Below, piece by piece: positions 7,997 to 15,989 of a stretch of 64,000 nt of DNA. Location: positions 4,068,501 to 4,132,500 of the forward strand of contig NZ_CP019511.1 of assembly GCF_002002925.1 (NCBI RefSeq), given 5' to 3'. The DNA is from Sphingomonas sp. LM7 (GTDB lineage Bacteria > Pseudomonadota > Alphaproteobacteria > Sphingomonadales > Sphingomonadaceae). The notes below the pieces were generated by a model that was not told where the DNA came from, searched no databases, and saw only the letters and a program-made list of their open reading frames with translations. The first letter of the stretch is position 1; each line of letters begins with the position of its first letter. A program made the translations under genes and the position numbers.

Positions 7997-9358
7997 ATGA
8001 CAGCGCTGATAGCCGCGATCATCCTTGCCGCGGGCAAGGGTACGCGGATGAAATCCGATACGCACAAGGTGCTCCACCCGATCGCCGGGCGGCCGATGCT
8101 GCTGCATCTGATCGACAGCGTCGCCGCGCTTAATCCAGCGCGCACGGTCGTGGTGGTCGGGGCAGGGCGCGAGCAGGTCGAGGCCGCGGTCGCGCCGCAC
8201 GGCGCCGACACCGCGCACCAGGCCGAGCAGCTCGGCACCGGCCACGCCGTGCGCATGGCCGAGGAGTCGCTTGCCGGCTTCGATGGCGACGTGCTGATCC
8301 TCTATGGCGACGTCCCGCTGGTCTCGACCGCGACGATGCGGCGGATGCTCGAACGGCTCCACGGTGCCGATGCCCCCGCCGCGGTGGTGCTCGGCTTCCG
8401 CCCCGACGATCCCGGCGCCTATGGCCGCGTCATCGCCGACGGGCAGGGTCACATCGTCAAGATGGTCGAGTTCAAGGACGCCAGCGCCGAGGAGCGCGCC
8501 GAGACCTTGTGCAACTCCGGCCTGATGGCAGTCGCCGGGACGGACCTGTTCGCGCTGCTCGCCGAGGTCACCAACGCCAATGCCGCAGGCGAATACTACC
8601 TACCCGACATCGTGATGCTCGCCGCCGCGGCAGGCCGCCACTCGGCAGTGATCGAGACCGACGCGTACGAAGTCACCGGGGTCAACAGCCGCAGCGAGCT
8701 CGCCGCGCTCGAAGCCGAATGGCAGCACGCGCGTCGCGCAAAGGCAATGGCCGACGGCGCCACGCTGATCGCACCCGAGACGGTGTGGTTCGCGCACGAT
8801 ACCCGGCTCGGCCGCGACGTGCTGGTCGAGCCCAATGTGTTCTTCGGCCCCGGCGTCGAAGTCGCCGACAAGGTCACCATCCACGCCTTCAGCCATATCG
8901 AAGGCGCGCAGATCGCCAGCGGCGCCGTCGTCGGCCCCTATGCCCGGCTGCGCCCCGGCACGGTGCTCGGCGAGGATGCCAAGGTCGGTAATTTCGTCGA
9001 GATCAAGAAGGCAGTGCTGGGCAAGGGCGCCAAGGCCAACCACCTGACTTATCTCGGCGACGCCGAAGTGGGGGCAGGGGCCAATATCGGCGCGGGCACT
9101 ATCACCTGCAATTACGACGGCTTCTTCAAATACCGTACGAACATCGGCGAAGGCGCGTTCGTCGGATCGAACAGCGCGCTGGTGGCGCCGGTATCGATCG
9201 GCAAGGATGCCACTGTCGCCGCCGGATCGGTGGTAACGCGCGACGTCGAGCCCGGCGCGCTCGGCCTGGCTCGCGCACGCCAGGAAGTGAAGCCGGGCTG
9301 GGGACATGCGTTCCGCATCAAAATGGCGGAGCGCAAACGCGGAGGTTCGTCGAAATGA
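7997..9358 (+). CDS. glmU: Bifunctional UDP-GlcNAc pyrophosphorylase / glucosamine-1-phosphate N-acetyltransferase GlmU
   Basis: Makes UDP-GlcNAc, the precursor of peptidoglycan, LPS and the amino sugars of the polysaccharide locus. The 453-residue product begins at ATG 7997, preceded by GGAGG at 7986-7990. A longer in-frame start at 7922 overlaps gph and lacks such a site. The N-terminal uridyltransferase motif AAGKGTRMKSDTHKVLH is at about 9-25, GTGHAVRMA binds the nucleotide, and the C-terminal half is a hexapeptide left-handed beta helix including the NHLTYLGDA and GAGTITCNYDG segments. Its stop overlaps the next start. Confidence 0.96.
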   Translation: MTALIAAIILAAGKGTRMKSDTHKVLHPIAGRPMLLHLIDSVAALNPARTVVVVGAGREQVEAAVAPHGADTAHQAEQLGTGHAVRMAEESLAGFDGDVLILYGDVPLVSTATMRRMLERLHGADAPAAVVLGFRPDDPGAYGRVIADGQGHIVKMVEFKDASAEERAETLCNSGLMAVAGTDLFALLAEVTNANAAGEYYLPDIVMLAAAAGRHSAVIETDAYEVTGVNSRSELAALEAEWQHARRAKAMADGATLIAPETVWFAHDTRLGRDVLVEPNVFFGPGVEVADKVTIHAFSHIEGAQIASGAVVGPYARLRPGTVLGEDAKVGNFVEIKKAVLGKGAKANHLTYLGDAEVGAGANIGAGTITCNYDGFFKYRTNIGEGAFVGSNSALVAPVSIGKDATVAAGSVVTRDVEPGALGLARARQEVKPGWGHAFRIKMAERKRGGSSK

Positions 9359-9768
9359 AGCAGTTTCTCGAATTGGCGGCGCTGGCGCTGCTCGTCGCAT
9401 CGCCCGCCGCGGCACAGTCCAGGCCGCCGCTCGATCCCGCCCAGGCAATCGCCGCGGCGGTCAAGGGCGACGTCGAAGGCGTGTTCGAATTCCAGGTCGG
9501 CTCGGTGGGTGAGTCCGGTTTCGCCGTCTATCTCAATTCGAACGCCGATTATCGCGACCCGGCCAATCTCACGGTCGAATTGAAGCCAGGCGCCATCGCC
9601 GAGCTCAAGACCCGGCTCGGCGGCGAACCGCGCGAGTTGCTCGCCGGCAAGCGCATCCGCGTGACCGGCGTCGCCAAGCGCGTGCCGATCCCCCGGCGCG
9701 ACGGCACCACCTATTACCAGACCCGGATCGACGCCGATCGCGGCAACCAGATCGAAATCACCGGCTGA
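9355..9768 (+). CDS. Periplasmic protein of unknown function
   Basis: A 137-residue protein with a clear signal peptide (LAALALLVASPAAAQ, cleavage near residue 21). The mature part is beta-rich: VFEFQVGSVGESGFAVYLN, then RELLAGKRIRVTGVAKRV and TTYYQTRIDA. This looks like a small OB-fold-type domain of the kind found in periplasmic proteins, but I do not recognise a named family. The start overlaps the glmU stop by four bases and the stop is 29 bases before glmS, so it is wedged into the amino-sugar operon. Confidence 0.75.
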   Translation: MKQFLELAALALLVASPAAAQSRPPLDPAQAIAAAVKGDVEGVFEFQVGSVGESGFAVYLNSNADYRDPANLTVELKPGAIAELKTRLGGEPRELLAGKRIRVTGVAKRVPIPRRDGTTYYQTRIDADRGNQIEITG

Positions 9769-9797
9769 TCGCCGGCCCCTGAGGAACTCGAAGCAAC

Positions 9798-11621
9798 ATG
9801 TGCGGAATCGTTGGAATCGTCGGTACGCAGAGCGTCGCCGACCGGCTGTTCGAAGGCCTCAAGCGCCTCGAATATCGCGGCTATGACTCGGCCGGCATCG
9901 CCACCCTGCACGACGGCGAGATCGATCGCCGCCGTGCCGAGGGCAAGCTCGTCAATCTCGGCAAGCGCCTCGCCGAGAGCCCGCTTCCCGGCACGATCGG
10001 CATCGCCCACACCCGCTGGGCGACGCATGGCGCGCCGACCGAGGACAATGCCCACCCGCACATCGTCGGCGACGTCTCGATCGTCCACAACGGCATCATC
10101 GAGAACTTCAAGCCGCTCCGCGACGAACTGATCGCCGAAGGCCGCGAGTTCAAGAGCCAGACCGACACCGAAGTCGTCGCGCATCTCGTCAGCCGCGAGC
10201 TCGAACGCGGCAAGGCCCCGCGCCAGGCGGTGGCCGCAGTGCTGCCCCAGCTCCACGGCGCGTTCGCGGTCGCCTTCCTGTTCCGCAACGAGCCCGACCT
10301 GCTGATCTGCGCCCGCCTCGGCGCGCCGCTGACCGTCGGCTATGGCGAGGGCGAGAATTATCTCGGCTCGGACGCCCACGCGCTTGCCGGGCTCACCCAG
10401 CGCATCGCCTATCTCGACGAAGGCGACTGGGCCGTGATCACTCGCGAGAAAATCGAGATCTTCGATCGCGACAACCATCCCGTCACCCGACCGATCGTTG
10501 CATCGGGCGTCTCCGCGGCGCTGATCGACAAGGGCAACCACCGCCACTTCATGCTCAAGGAAATCTACGAGCAGCCGGTGGTCGTCGCGCAGACCCTCGC
10601 CTCGTATATCCGCCCGGTCGAGCAAAAGGTCGCGCTCCCCGACATGAGCTTCGACCTCAGCAGCATCGAGCGCGTCGCGATCGTCGCCTGCGGCACTGCC
10701 TCCTATGTCGGCATGATCGGCAAATACTGGATCGAGCAGTTCGCCCGCCTGCCGGTCGAAGTCGATGTCGCCTCCGAATTCCGCTACCGCGATCCGGTCC
10801 TGCTGCCCAACACGCTCGGCGTCGTCGTCAGCCAGTCGGGCGAGACTGCCGACACGCTCGCGGCGCTTCGCCACATGAAGGCCAACGGCGTCACCACCGC
10901 CGGCATCATCAACGTGCCGACCAGTTCGATGGCGCGCGAAGTCGATCTGCTGCTCTCGACTCATGCCGGTCCCGAGATCGGCGTCGCCTCGACCAAGGCG
11001 TTCACCTGCCAGCTTTCGGTGATGGCCGCGCTCGCCGTCAATCTTGCCCGCGCCAAGGGCAAGCTCGGGGAAGAAGCCGAACGCGAAATCGTCCGCCATT
11101 TGATCGAGGCGCCCGCCGCGATCAACGCCGCGCTCGCGCATGACGAGGAGATCCAGGCGATGGCGCACACGATCGCCGCCGCCCGCGACGTGCTGTATCT
11201 CGGCCGCGGCCCGGATTACCCGCTCGCACTGGAAGGCGCGCTCAAATTGAAGGAGATCAGCTACATCCACGCCGAAGGCTATGCCTCGGGCGAGATGAAG
11301 CACGGCCCGATCGCGCTGATCGACGACACCGTGCCACTGATCGTTCTCGCGCCCTCGGGCCCGCTGTTCGACAAGACCGTGTCGAACATGCAGGAAGCCA
11401 AGGCGCGCGGCGCCCGCGTGGTGCTGATCTCCGACGCCGAAGGACTGGCCCAGGCCGGCGAGGACGCAATCGCGACGATCGAGATGCCCAGCGTCCACCC
11501 GCTCATCGCGCCGCTCGTCTATGCAGTGCCGGTGCAGCTGCTGGCCTATCACGTCGCGGTCGCCAAGGGCACCGACGTCGATCAGCCGCGCAATCTCGCG
11601 AAATCGGTGACGGTGGAGTAG
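9798..11621 (+). CDS. glmS: Glutamine-fructose-6-phosphate aminotransferase (isomerizing) GlmS
   Basis: Makes glucosamine-6-phosphate, the first step towards UDP-GlcNAc. The 607-residue length is normal for the family. The nucleophile Cys2 is in MCGIVGIVG, followed by RLEYRGYDSAG and the HTRWATHG segment of the glutaminase domain. Two SIS domains follow, with GTASYVG and SQSGETADT in the first and the end LAKSVTVE typical of GlmS. It lies after glmU and a small periplasmic gene. There is no glmS ribozyme: only about 29 bases precede the start. Confidence 0.96.
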   Translation: MCGIVGIVGTQSVADRLFEGLKRLEYRGYDSAGIATLHDGEIDRRRAEGKLVNLGKRLAESPLPGTIGIAHTRWATHGAPTEDNAHPHIVGDVSIVHNGIIENFKPLRDELIAEGREFKSQTDTEVVAHLVSRELERGKAPRQAVAAVLPQLHGAFAVAFLFRNEPDLLICARLGAPLTVGYGEGENYLGSDAHALAGLTQRIAYLDEGDWAVITREKIEIFDRDNHPVTRPIVASGVSAALIDKGNHRHFMLKEIYEQPVVVAQTLASYIRPVEQKVALPDMSFDLSSIERVAIVACGTASYVGMIGKYWIEQFARLPVEVDVASEFRYRDPVLLPNTLGVVVSQSGETADTLAALRHMKANGVTTAGIINVPTSSMAREVDLLLSTHAGPEIGVASTKAFTCQLSVMAALAVNLARAKGKLGEEAEREIVRHLIEAPAAINAALAHDEEIQAMAHTIAAARDVLYLGRGPDYPLALEGALKLKEISYIHAEGYASGEMKHGPIALIDDTVPLIVLAPSGPLFDKTVSNMQEAKARGARVVLISDAEGLAQAGEDAIATIEMPSVHPLIAPLVYAVPVQLLAYHVAVAKGTDVDQPRNLAKSVTVE

Positions 11622-11739
11622 CGAACTGCGCGCACCCCGTTTGCCGTGAGTTTGTCGAAGAGCAGTCGTAGAATCATTATAGGTCAGTCCGCTAACGCCT
11701 CAATTGCGGACATATGCGGATTCGTATTAGTCTGCCTCA

Positions 11740-12159
11740 ATGATCAAGCTCATCATGCTCGGCTTGTGCGCCATCGTAACAATCGTACCTTCTCCTTCTG
11801 CGCAGCAGGGCTCAGTTGATGCTAATAAGTTGCGATGGGTTCGTGGTTTATTGGACGCGCATTGGGAGTATCCGAACTTTATACCTGATAGAGGTTCAGG
11901 TCTAAAAGTCATGAGCTTCCAGATACGAGAGGAGAAGTGGCAAAAGATCTACATTGCACCCGTAGTTGAGGCTATGCGGCTCCGCACCAATGAAACGACT
12001 TGCTTCCACATCATCGGACAGGGGTTCCTTGCTCCGCGGACACCGTCGCACATGCAGCCGTGGGAAGGGAGCCAATTCGTCTTTGTCAAAATCAAGAGAT
12101 TGGAGCGGCTCATCTCTAACGTGAAATGCGCTCCTCACCCAAATACGAACGACCGCTAA
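11740..12159 (+). CDS. Orphan secreted protein with atypical base composition
   Basis: A 139-residue protein with a signal peptide (MIKLIMLGLCAIVTIVPSPS, cleavage around SAQQ). The mature part has one DAHWEYPNF segment, KIYIAPVVEAM, a Cys in ETTCFHIIGQG and a second Cys near the C-terminus, consistent with one disulfide. No family is recognised. Codon use is strikingly different from its neighbours: codons ending in A or T such as AAG/AAT/TTA/GTA/AGA are common, and the G+C content is clearly lower. This suggests recent acquisition. It stands alone between glmS and the convergent receiver gene. Confidence 0.65.
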   Translation: MIKLIMLGLCAIVTIVPSPSAQQGSVDANKLRWVRGLLDAHWEYPNFIPDRGSGLKVMSFQIREEKWQKIYIAPVVEAMRLRTNETTCFHIIGQGFLAPRTPSHMQPWEGSQFVFVKIKRLERLISNVKCAPHPNTNDR

Positions 12160-12195
12160 CCACCCACTCCCGGCCGTTCCGTACGCACCCACGGC

Positions 12196-12549
12196 CTACC
12201 CCAGCAGCGCCCGCAATGCCGCGTCGATATCGGCTTCGCGATACGGCTTCTCGATCAGCGCCACGCTTTCGAAGCCCTCGGGCACCGCGCCATAGCCACT
12301 GGCGAAGGCGAACGGTACGCCGCGCCGTTGCAGCATCTCGGCAATTGGGATGCTGCGCTCGCCCGCCAGGTTGATGTCGAGGATCGCCGCGCCGAAATTC
12401 TCGGTCTCGGCAAGCGCCAGTCCGTCGGCAAGCCGGCCGGCAGGGCCGACCGTTTCGCAATCGAGCGCTTCCAATATGTCCTCCAGACACATCGCCACCA
12501 CCGGTTCGTCCTCGACGACGAGCACGCGCAGTCCCGCATAGCCACTCAT
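12196..12549 (-). CDS. Single-domain response regulator (FATGUY-like receiver)
   Basis: A 117-residue stand-alone receiver. The acidic pair is in VLVVEDEP, the phosphoacceptor Asp is in AAILDINLAGE near residue 59, and the conserved Lys is in IEKPY near 101. The segment VPFAFASGYG replaces the usual Thr/Ser switch region and resembles the FATGUY receivers that pair with HWE or HisKA_2 kinases in alphaproteobacteria. The start at 12549 overlaps the stop of the upstream HWE kinase by four bases, so it is almost certainly that kinase's partner. No output domain is present, so the downstream target is unknown. Confidence 0.87.
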   Translation of the reverse strand: MSGYAGLRVLVVEDEPVVAMCLEDILEALDCETVGPAGRLADGLALAETENFGAAILDINLAGERSIPIAEMLQRRGVPFAFASGYGAVPEGFESVALIEKPYREADIDAALRALLG

Positions 12550-14693
12550 TCGGCGCCCTCCGGCAGCGGCGCATCGACCATGCATACCAGCCCTTCGCGC
12601 CGAAACTCGATCTTCACTGTCCCGCTCAGCTCGGCGGCGAGCCCGCGTTCGATCATTCGCGTGCCGAACCCGCGCCGCGCCGGCGTCACTACCTCCGGAC
12701 CGCCGCGCTCCTGCCACTCCAGCGACAGCCGCGCCCGGCGATCGTCCTGCGCGCGCGCCCAGCGGATCGCCACGCGGCCCTCCGCCACCGACAGCGCGCC
12801 GTGCTTGACTGCGTTGGTGGCAAGCTCGTGGATCGCCAGCGCCAGGCTGATCGCGGTCTTGGGCAGGATCGGCAGGTCGGGGCCCACGAGTTCGAACCGT
12901 CCGGCATCGCCGCCGTGCGGCGCGACGGCGTCGCCGATGATTTGCGACATCGACACCGCGCCCCAATGCTCTCGGGTCAGCAGGTTGTGCGCTTCCGAAA
13001 GCGCCGCCAGCCTGCCTTCGAACGCCTTGCGCGCGGCCACCGGGTCGGTCGCGCCCTTGAAGCTCTGCTGTGCGACGCCCTGGACGATCGCCAGCGTGTT
13101 CTTGACGCGGTGGTTGAGCTCGTCGACCAGCAGCCGCAGATGCGTCTCGGCGCGCTTGGCCTCGGTCACGTCGCGGCCGATCGCGTGGAGCCCGGTAGCC
13201 CTGCCTTCGGAATCGGTGGTCAGCCGCGAATTGATTTCCCAGGTCAGCGGCCGCCGGTCGTGCGCGCGCACGGTCACGGTCAGCCGGGTACTCCCGCCCT
13301 CGCGCAATTTCTGGTCGAACGCCTCCATGCTCAGCGCCAGCTGGTCGGAGTCCATGAAGTCCCCGATCGACGCGCCGACCACCTGTTCCTCGGGATAGCC
13401 GAGAGCTGCGAGCACCGCCGGGTTCACCGACGTGATCTTCTGGTCCAGTGTGGTGGTGATCAGGAAATCATTGGCCTGTTCGAAGATCGTCCGGAACCGC
13501 GCCTCGCTCTCGCGCAGCTCGGCTTCGGCGCGCTTGCGGCCGGTGATGTCGAACGAGACGCCGACGAAGCGGCTGGGGCGATCATCGGCATAGTCGATCC
13601 GGCTGCCATGGCTCTGCAGCCAGCGCTCCTCGCGATTGTCCGCGCGGCACAGGCGATATTCGATCGTGTAGGGCGCGCCGGTCTCGAAACAATGGTGCGT
13701 CACCTCGCGCACGCCGTCGCGGTCGTCGGGATGGACCTGCTCGATCCATTCGCGGAAGCTGCCTCGGCCGTCGGTCCGCCGCGGAATGCCGAGCAAGTCG
13801 AAGCGATTGGGCGACCATTCGCCTTCCATCGTCTCCAAGTCGAGCTCCCACGTCGCCATCCCCGCGCTCTCTGTCGCCAGGCGCAGGCTCTCCTCGCTCC
13901 TGCGCAGCCTGGCCTCGGCCTCGCGGCGCTCGGTGACGTCCAGCGTCACGGCCAGCACGCCGAACGGCTCGCCATCCGGCCGCCGGATCACCGACACCGA
14001 ATTGTTGACCCACACCATTCCGCCGTCCTTGCGGATATAGCGCTTTTCATGGGTGTAGGGCGTGCCCTCCGCCACCGCGCGGTCGAACAGTGGCCGATTG
14101 CGGCTGCGGTCGTCGGGATGGGTGATGTCGAGCATCCGCATCGCCATCAGCTCCTCCTTGGGCCAGCCGGCGATCTCGCAGAACCGGTCGTTGACCAGCG
14201 TGAAGCGCCCTTCGAGATCGACTTGCGCGAAGCCTGCGGTCGATTGGGCGATGAAGGCGGAGAGCTGCGCCTCGCTGTCGCGGAGCGAGAGTTCGGCCTT
14301 TTTCGCTTCGGTGACGTCGTGCGCGACCCCGATAAAGCCGATGTGCCGGCCCTGCGCGTCGCGCCGCGGCGACGATGTCGATCGCAGCCAGCGCCATTGC
14401 CCTTGCGCGTTGCGATAGCGGCCTTCCAGATCGAAGGCGGCGAGGGTGGCCTCGCCGGCGATCGATTCCGCGACCAGCCGGCCGACATCGTCGGGATGGA
14501 TGATCGCGCGCCAGTCGAAGGCGAGCGCCTCGTCATAGGGCACGCCAAGAAAATCGACATAGGCCCGGTTGACGAAGCTTCGCGTGCGATCGAGCCGGGT
14601 CACCCACACTGCCACCGGCGTGCTGTCCGCGATCATGCGGAACTCGTCCTCGCCAACCGGCAGCGGTTCGTGCCCGGTCTCGGTCTGGGTCAT
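12546..14693 (-). CDS. Multi-PAS HWE-family sensor histidine kinase
   Basis: A 715-residue cytoplasmic sensor without membrane segments. Four PAS/PAC repeats lie at about 15-130, 140-255, 265-385 and 395-512, each closed by a DVTE- or DITG-type PAC end. The kinase core follows, with phosphoacceptor His528 in DELNHRVKNTLAIVQGVA, the hallmark of HWE/HisKA_2 kinases. The ATPase part contains LALAIHELATNAVKHGAL and ends near GFGTRMIERGLA. It is translationally coupled to the single-domain receiver downstream. HWE kinases often act in light, redox or general stress signalling; the signal here cannot be read from sequence. Confidence 0.9.
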   Translation of the reverse strand: MTQTETGHEPLPVGEDEFRMIADSTPVAVWVTRLDRTRSFVNRAYVDFLGVPYDEALAFDWRAIIHPDDVGRLVAESIAGEATLAAFDLEGRYRNAQGQWRWLRSTSSPRRDAQGRHIGFIGVAHDVTEAKKAELSLRDSEAQLSAFIAQSTAGFAQVDLEGRFTLVNDRFCEIAGWPKEELMAMRMLDITHPDDRSRNRPLFDRAVAEGTPYTHEKRYIRKDGGMVWVNNSVSVIRRPDGEPFGVLAVTLDVTERREAEARLRRSEESLRLATESAGMATWELDLETMEGEWSPNRFDLLGIPRRTDGRGSFREWIEQVHPDDRDGVREVTHHCFETGAPYTIEYRLCRADNREERWLQSHGSRIDYADDRPSRFVGVSFDITGRKRAEAELRESEARFRTIFEQANDFLITTTLDQKITSVNPAVLAALGYPEEQVVGASIGDFMDSDQLALSMEAFDQKLREGGSTRLTVTVRAHDRRPLTWEINSRLTTDSEGRATGLHAIGRDVTEAKRAETHLRLLVDELNHRVKNTLAIVQGVAQQSFKGATDPVAARKAFEGRLAALSEAHNLLTREHWGAVSMSQIIGDAVAPHGGDAGRFELVGPDLPILPKTAISLALAIHELATNAVKHGALSVAEGRVAIRWARAQDDRRARLSLEWQERGGPEVVTPARRGFGTRMIERGLAAELSGTVKIEFRREGLVCMVDAPLPEGAE

Positions 14694-14765
14694 TACCTGG
14701 TACGCATCCCCGACTGCTTCCCACGCATTTCTATATGCAACACGCGGATAATCAACCGAAACGCG

Positions 14766-15638
14766 TCATCCCTGCGGCATCGCCAGCACGGCCTGGGCGC
14801 GCTTGAGGTGCGGCATGTCGAGCATTGCCCCGTCCAGCCCGATCGTGCCCGCGCCCGGGTTCGCCGCGAACGCCGCGACGATCGCCTGCGCGCGCGCGAT
14901 TTCGGCGTCGGAGGGCGAGAAGGCGCGGTTGATCACCGGCACCTGATCGGGGTGGATTGCCATCATCCCGCGAAAGCCCGCACGGCGCGCCTTGGCGGCG
15001 ACCTTGGCAAGGCCGTCCAGGTCACGGAAATCGCCATGGATCGTCTCGATCGGCGTCACGTTCGCGGCGGCCGATCCGGCGAGGCACAGCGCGCGGAACA
15101 GCTGATAGGGGAAGTCATATTCGCCGGTCTCGTCGCGATTGTCGGTCGCGCCGAGCGCGGTGGCGCTGTCCTCCGCGCCCCAGGTGAGCGCGGCGAGCCG
15201 CGGGCAGCCGGCATAGTCGCCGAGCCCGAACAGTGCCGGTGCGGTCTCGGTCGCGACGACGATCACTCGGATCGCGCCGACCTTGTGGCCGGCGGCGGCT
15301 TCCAGCGCGCTCAGATAATGGTCGAGCCGCTCGGCCTCGGCGCGGGTGGCCTTGGGCAGCATGATCCCGTCGGGACAGCCCGGCACCACTGCGGCAAGGT
15401 CGGCAAGCGCATGGTCGGTGTCGAGGGGATTGATCCGCACCCATTGCGGCTGCGCGCGCGGGGCGCTGCGCAGATGCTCGGCGACCAGCGCGCGTGCCGT
15501 CGCCTTGTTGGCCGGGGCGACGGCATCCTCGAGGTCGAGCAGCACGAGATCGGCTTCGCTGGCGCCGGCCTTGGCCAGCTTGCGCTCGGAATCGCCGGGG
15601 GCGAACAGCAGCGAGCGTGCAATGAGCGGGTCGGCCAT
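14766..15638 (-). CDS. HpcH/HpaI-family CoA-ester lyase
   Basis: A 290-residue TIM-barrel protein of the citrate lyase beta / malyl-CoA lyase group. The sequence begins with RSLLFAPGDSERKLAKA and continues with LVLLDLEDAVAP, the metal-binding acidic motif. WVRINPLDT, MLPKATRAEA and the VVATETAPAL segment carry the remaining conserved substrate and Mg2+ ligands. Members cleave or hydrolyse malyl-CoA, citramalyl-CoA or methylmalyl-CoA. The exact substrate cannot be fixed, and there are no neighbouring pathway genes. It stands alone, followed by the HWE kinase on the same strand. Confidence 0.85.
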   Translation of the reverse strand: MADPLIARSLLFAPGDSERKLAKAGASEADLVLLDLEDAVAPANKATARALVAEHLRSAPRAQPQWVRINPLDTDHALADLAAVVPGCPDGIMLPKATRAEAERLDHYLSALEAAAGHKVGAIRVIVVATETAPALFGLGDYAGCPRLAALTWGAEDSATALGATDNRDETGEYDFPYQLFRALCLAGSAAANVTPIETIHGDFRDLDGLAKVAAKARRAGFRGMMAIHPDQVPVINRAFSPSDAEIARAQAIVAAFAANPGAGTIGLDGAMLDMPHLKRAQAVLAMPQG

Positions 15639-15989
15639 GGTTCCTCCGGGTTGAGCCCAGAGACCTAGAGCGCGGCGCGGCGCGGGTAAACCGCGAGCTC
15701 AAGCCGAAACCGTTGGGGAGGAGGCCAACGGCTTCGGCTTGCTCCCGGGCAGTGCCGCTCCGGGGGGAGGACGGCACGCGATACTGGCGGAGCCTTGGGA
15801 GACGGCGGCGTCCGCACATCTTCTCTACGCCGGCTCGATCCGCGCGTCCGCCCGGGAGAAATCCGTTAGGGGTTTGTACCGCGCGTTAAGCATCGCATCG
15901 CGCGGTTATACTTGCACCTTGGCGCGGTTTTACGCACCGTTAACGCTGTCCGCTTACCTTGTTCGAACGATTTGGGGGGATTGGACATC
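15639..15989. other. Intergenic region with a long hairpin and divergent promoters
   Basis: About 350 bases between divergent genes. It contains an inverted repeat at 15701-15740 with 16-base arms (AAGCCGAAACCGTTGG and its complement, one mismatch, eight-base loop) and a TTAGGGGTTTGT sequence at 15866 that matches the first half of the CtrA-like site at 5691. The part from 15880 to 15960 is relatively AT-rich and probably holds the promoter of the plus-strand gene. No coding sequence is convincing. Confidence 0.55.

Noticed and set aside
9769..9797. A glmS ribozyme or leader upstream of glmS
   Set aside because: Only 29 bases separate the upstream gene from glmS, and the glmS ribozyme is known from Gram-positive bacteria.
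9714..11552. A long minus-strand frame across glmS
   Set aside because: It lies entirely antisense to glmS, has no ribosome site and no family similarity.
12801..15668. A 955-codon open frame on the plus strand across the HWE kinase and CoA lyase genes
   Set aside because: It is a GC-rich frame opposite two well supported genes, with no recognisable domain and amino acid composition typical of antisense frames (Arg, Ala, His rich).
15866..15880. A CtrA site upstream of the receiver-GGDEF-EAL gene
   Set aside because: Only the first half-site and spacer are kept (TTAG-GGGTTTG-TACC), so it is mentioned as a degenerate copy but not called.
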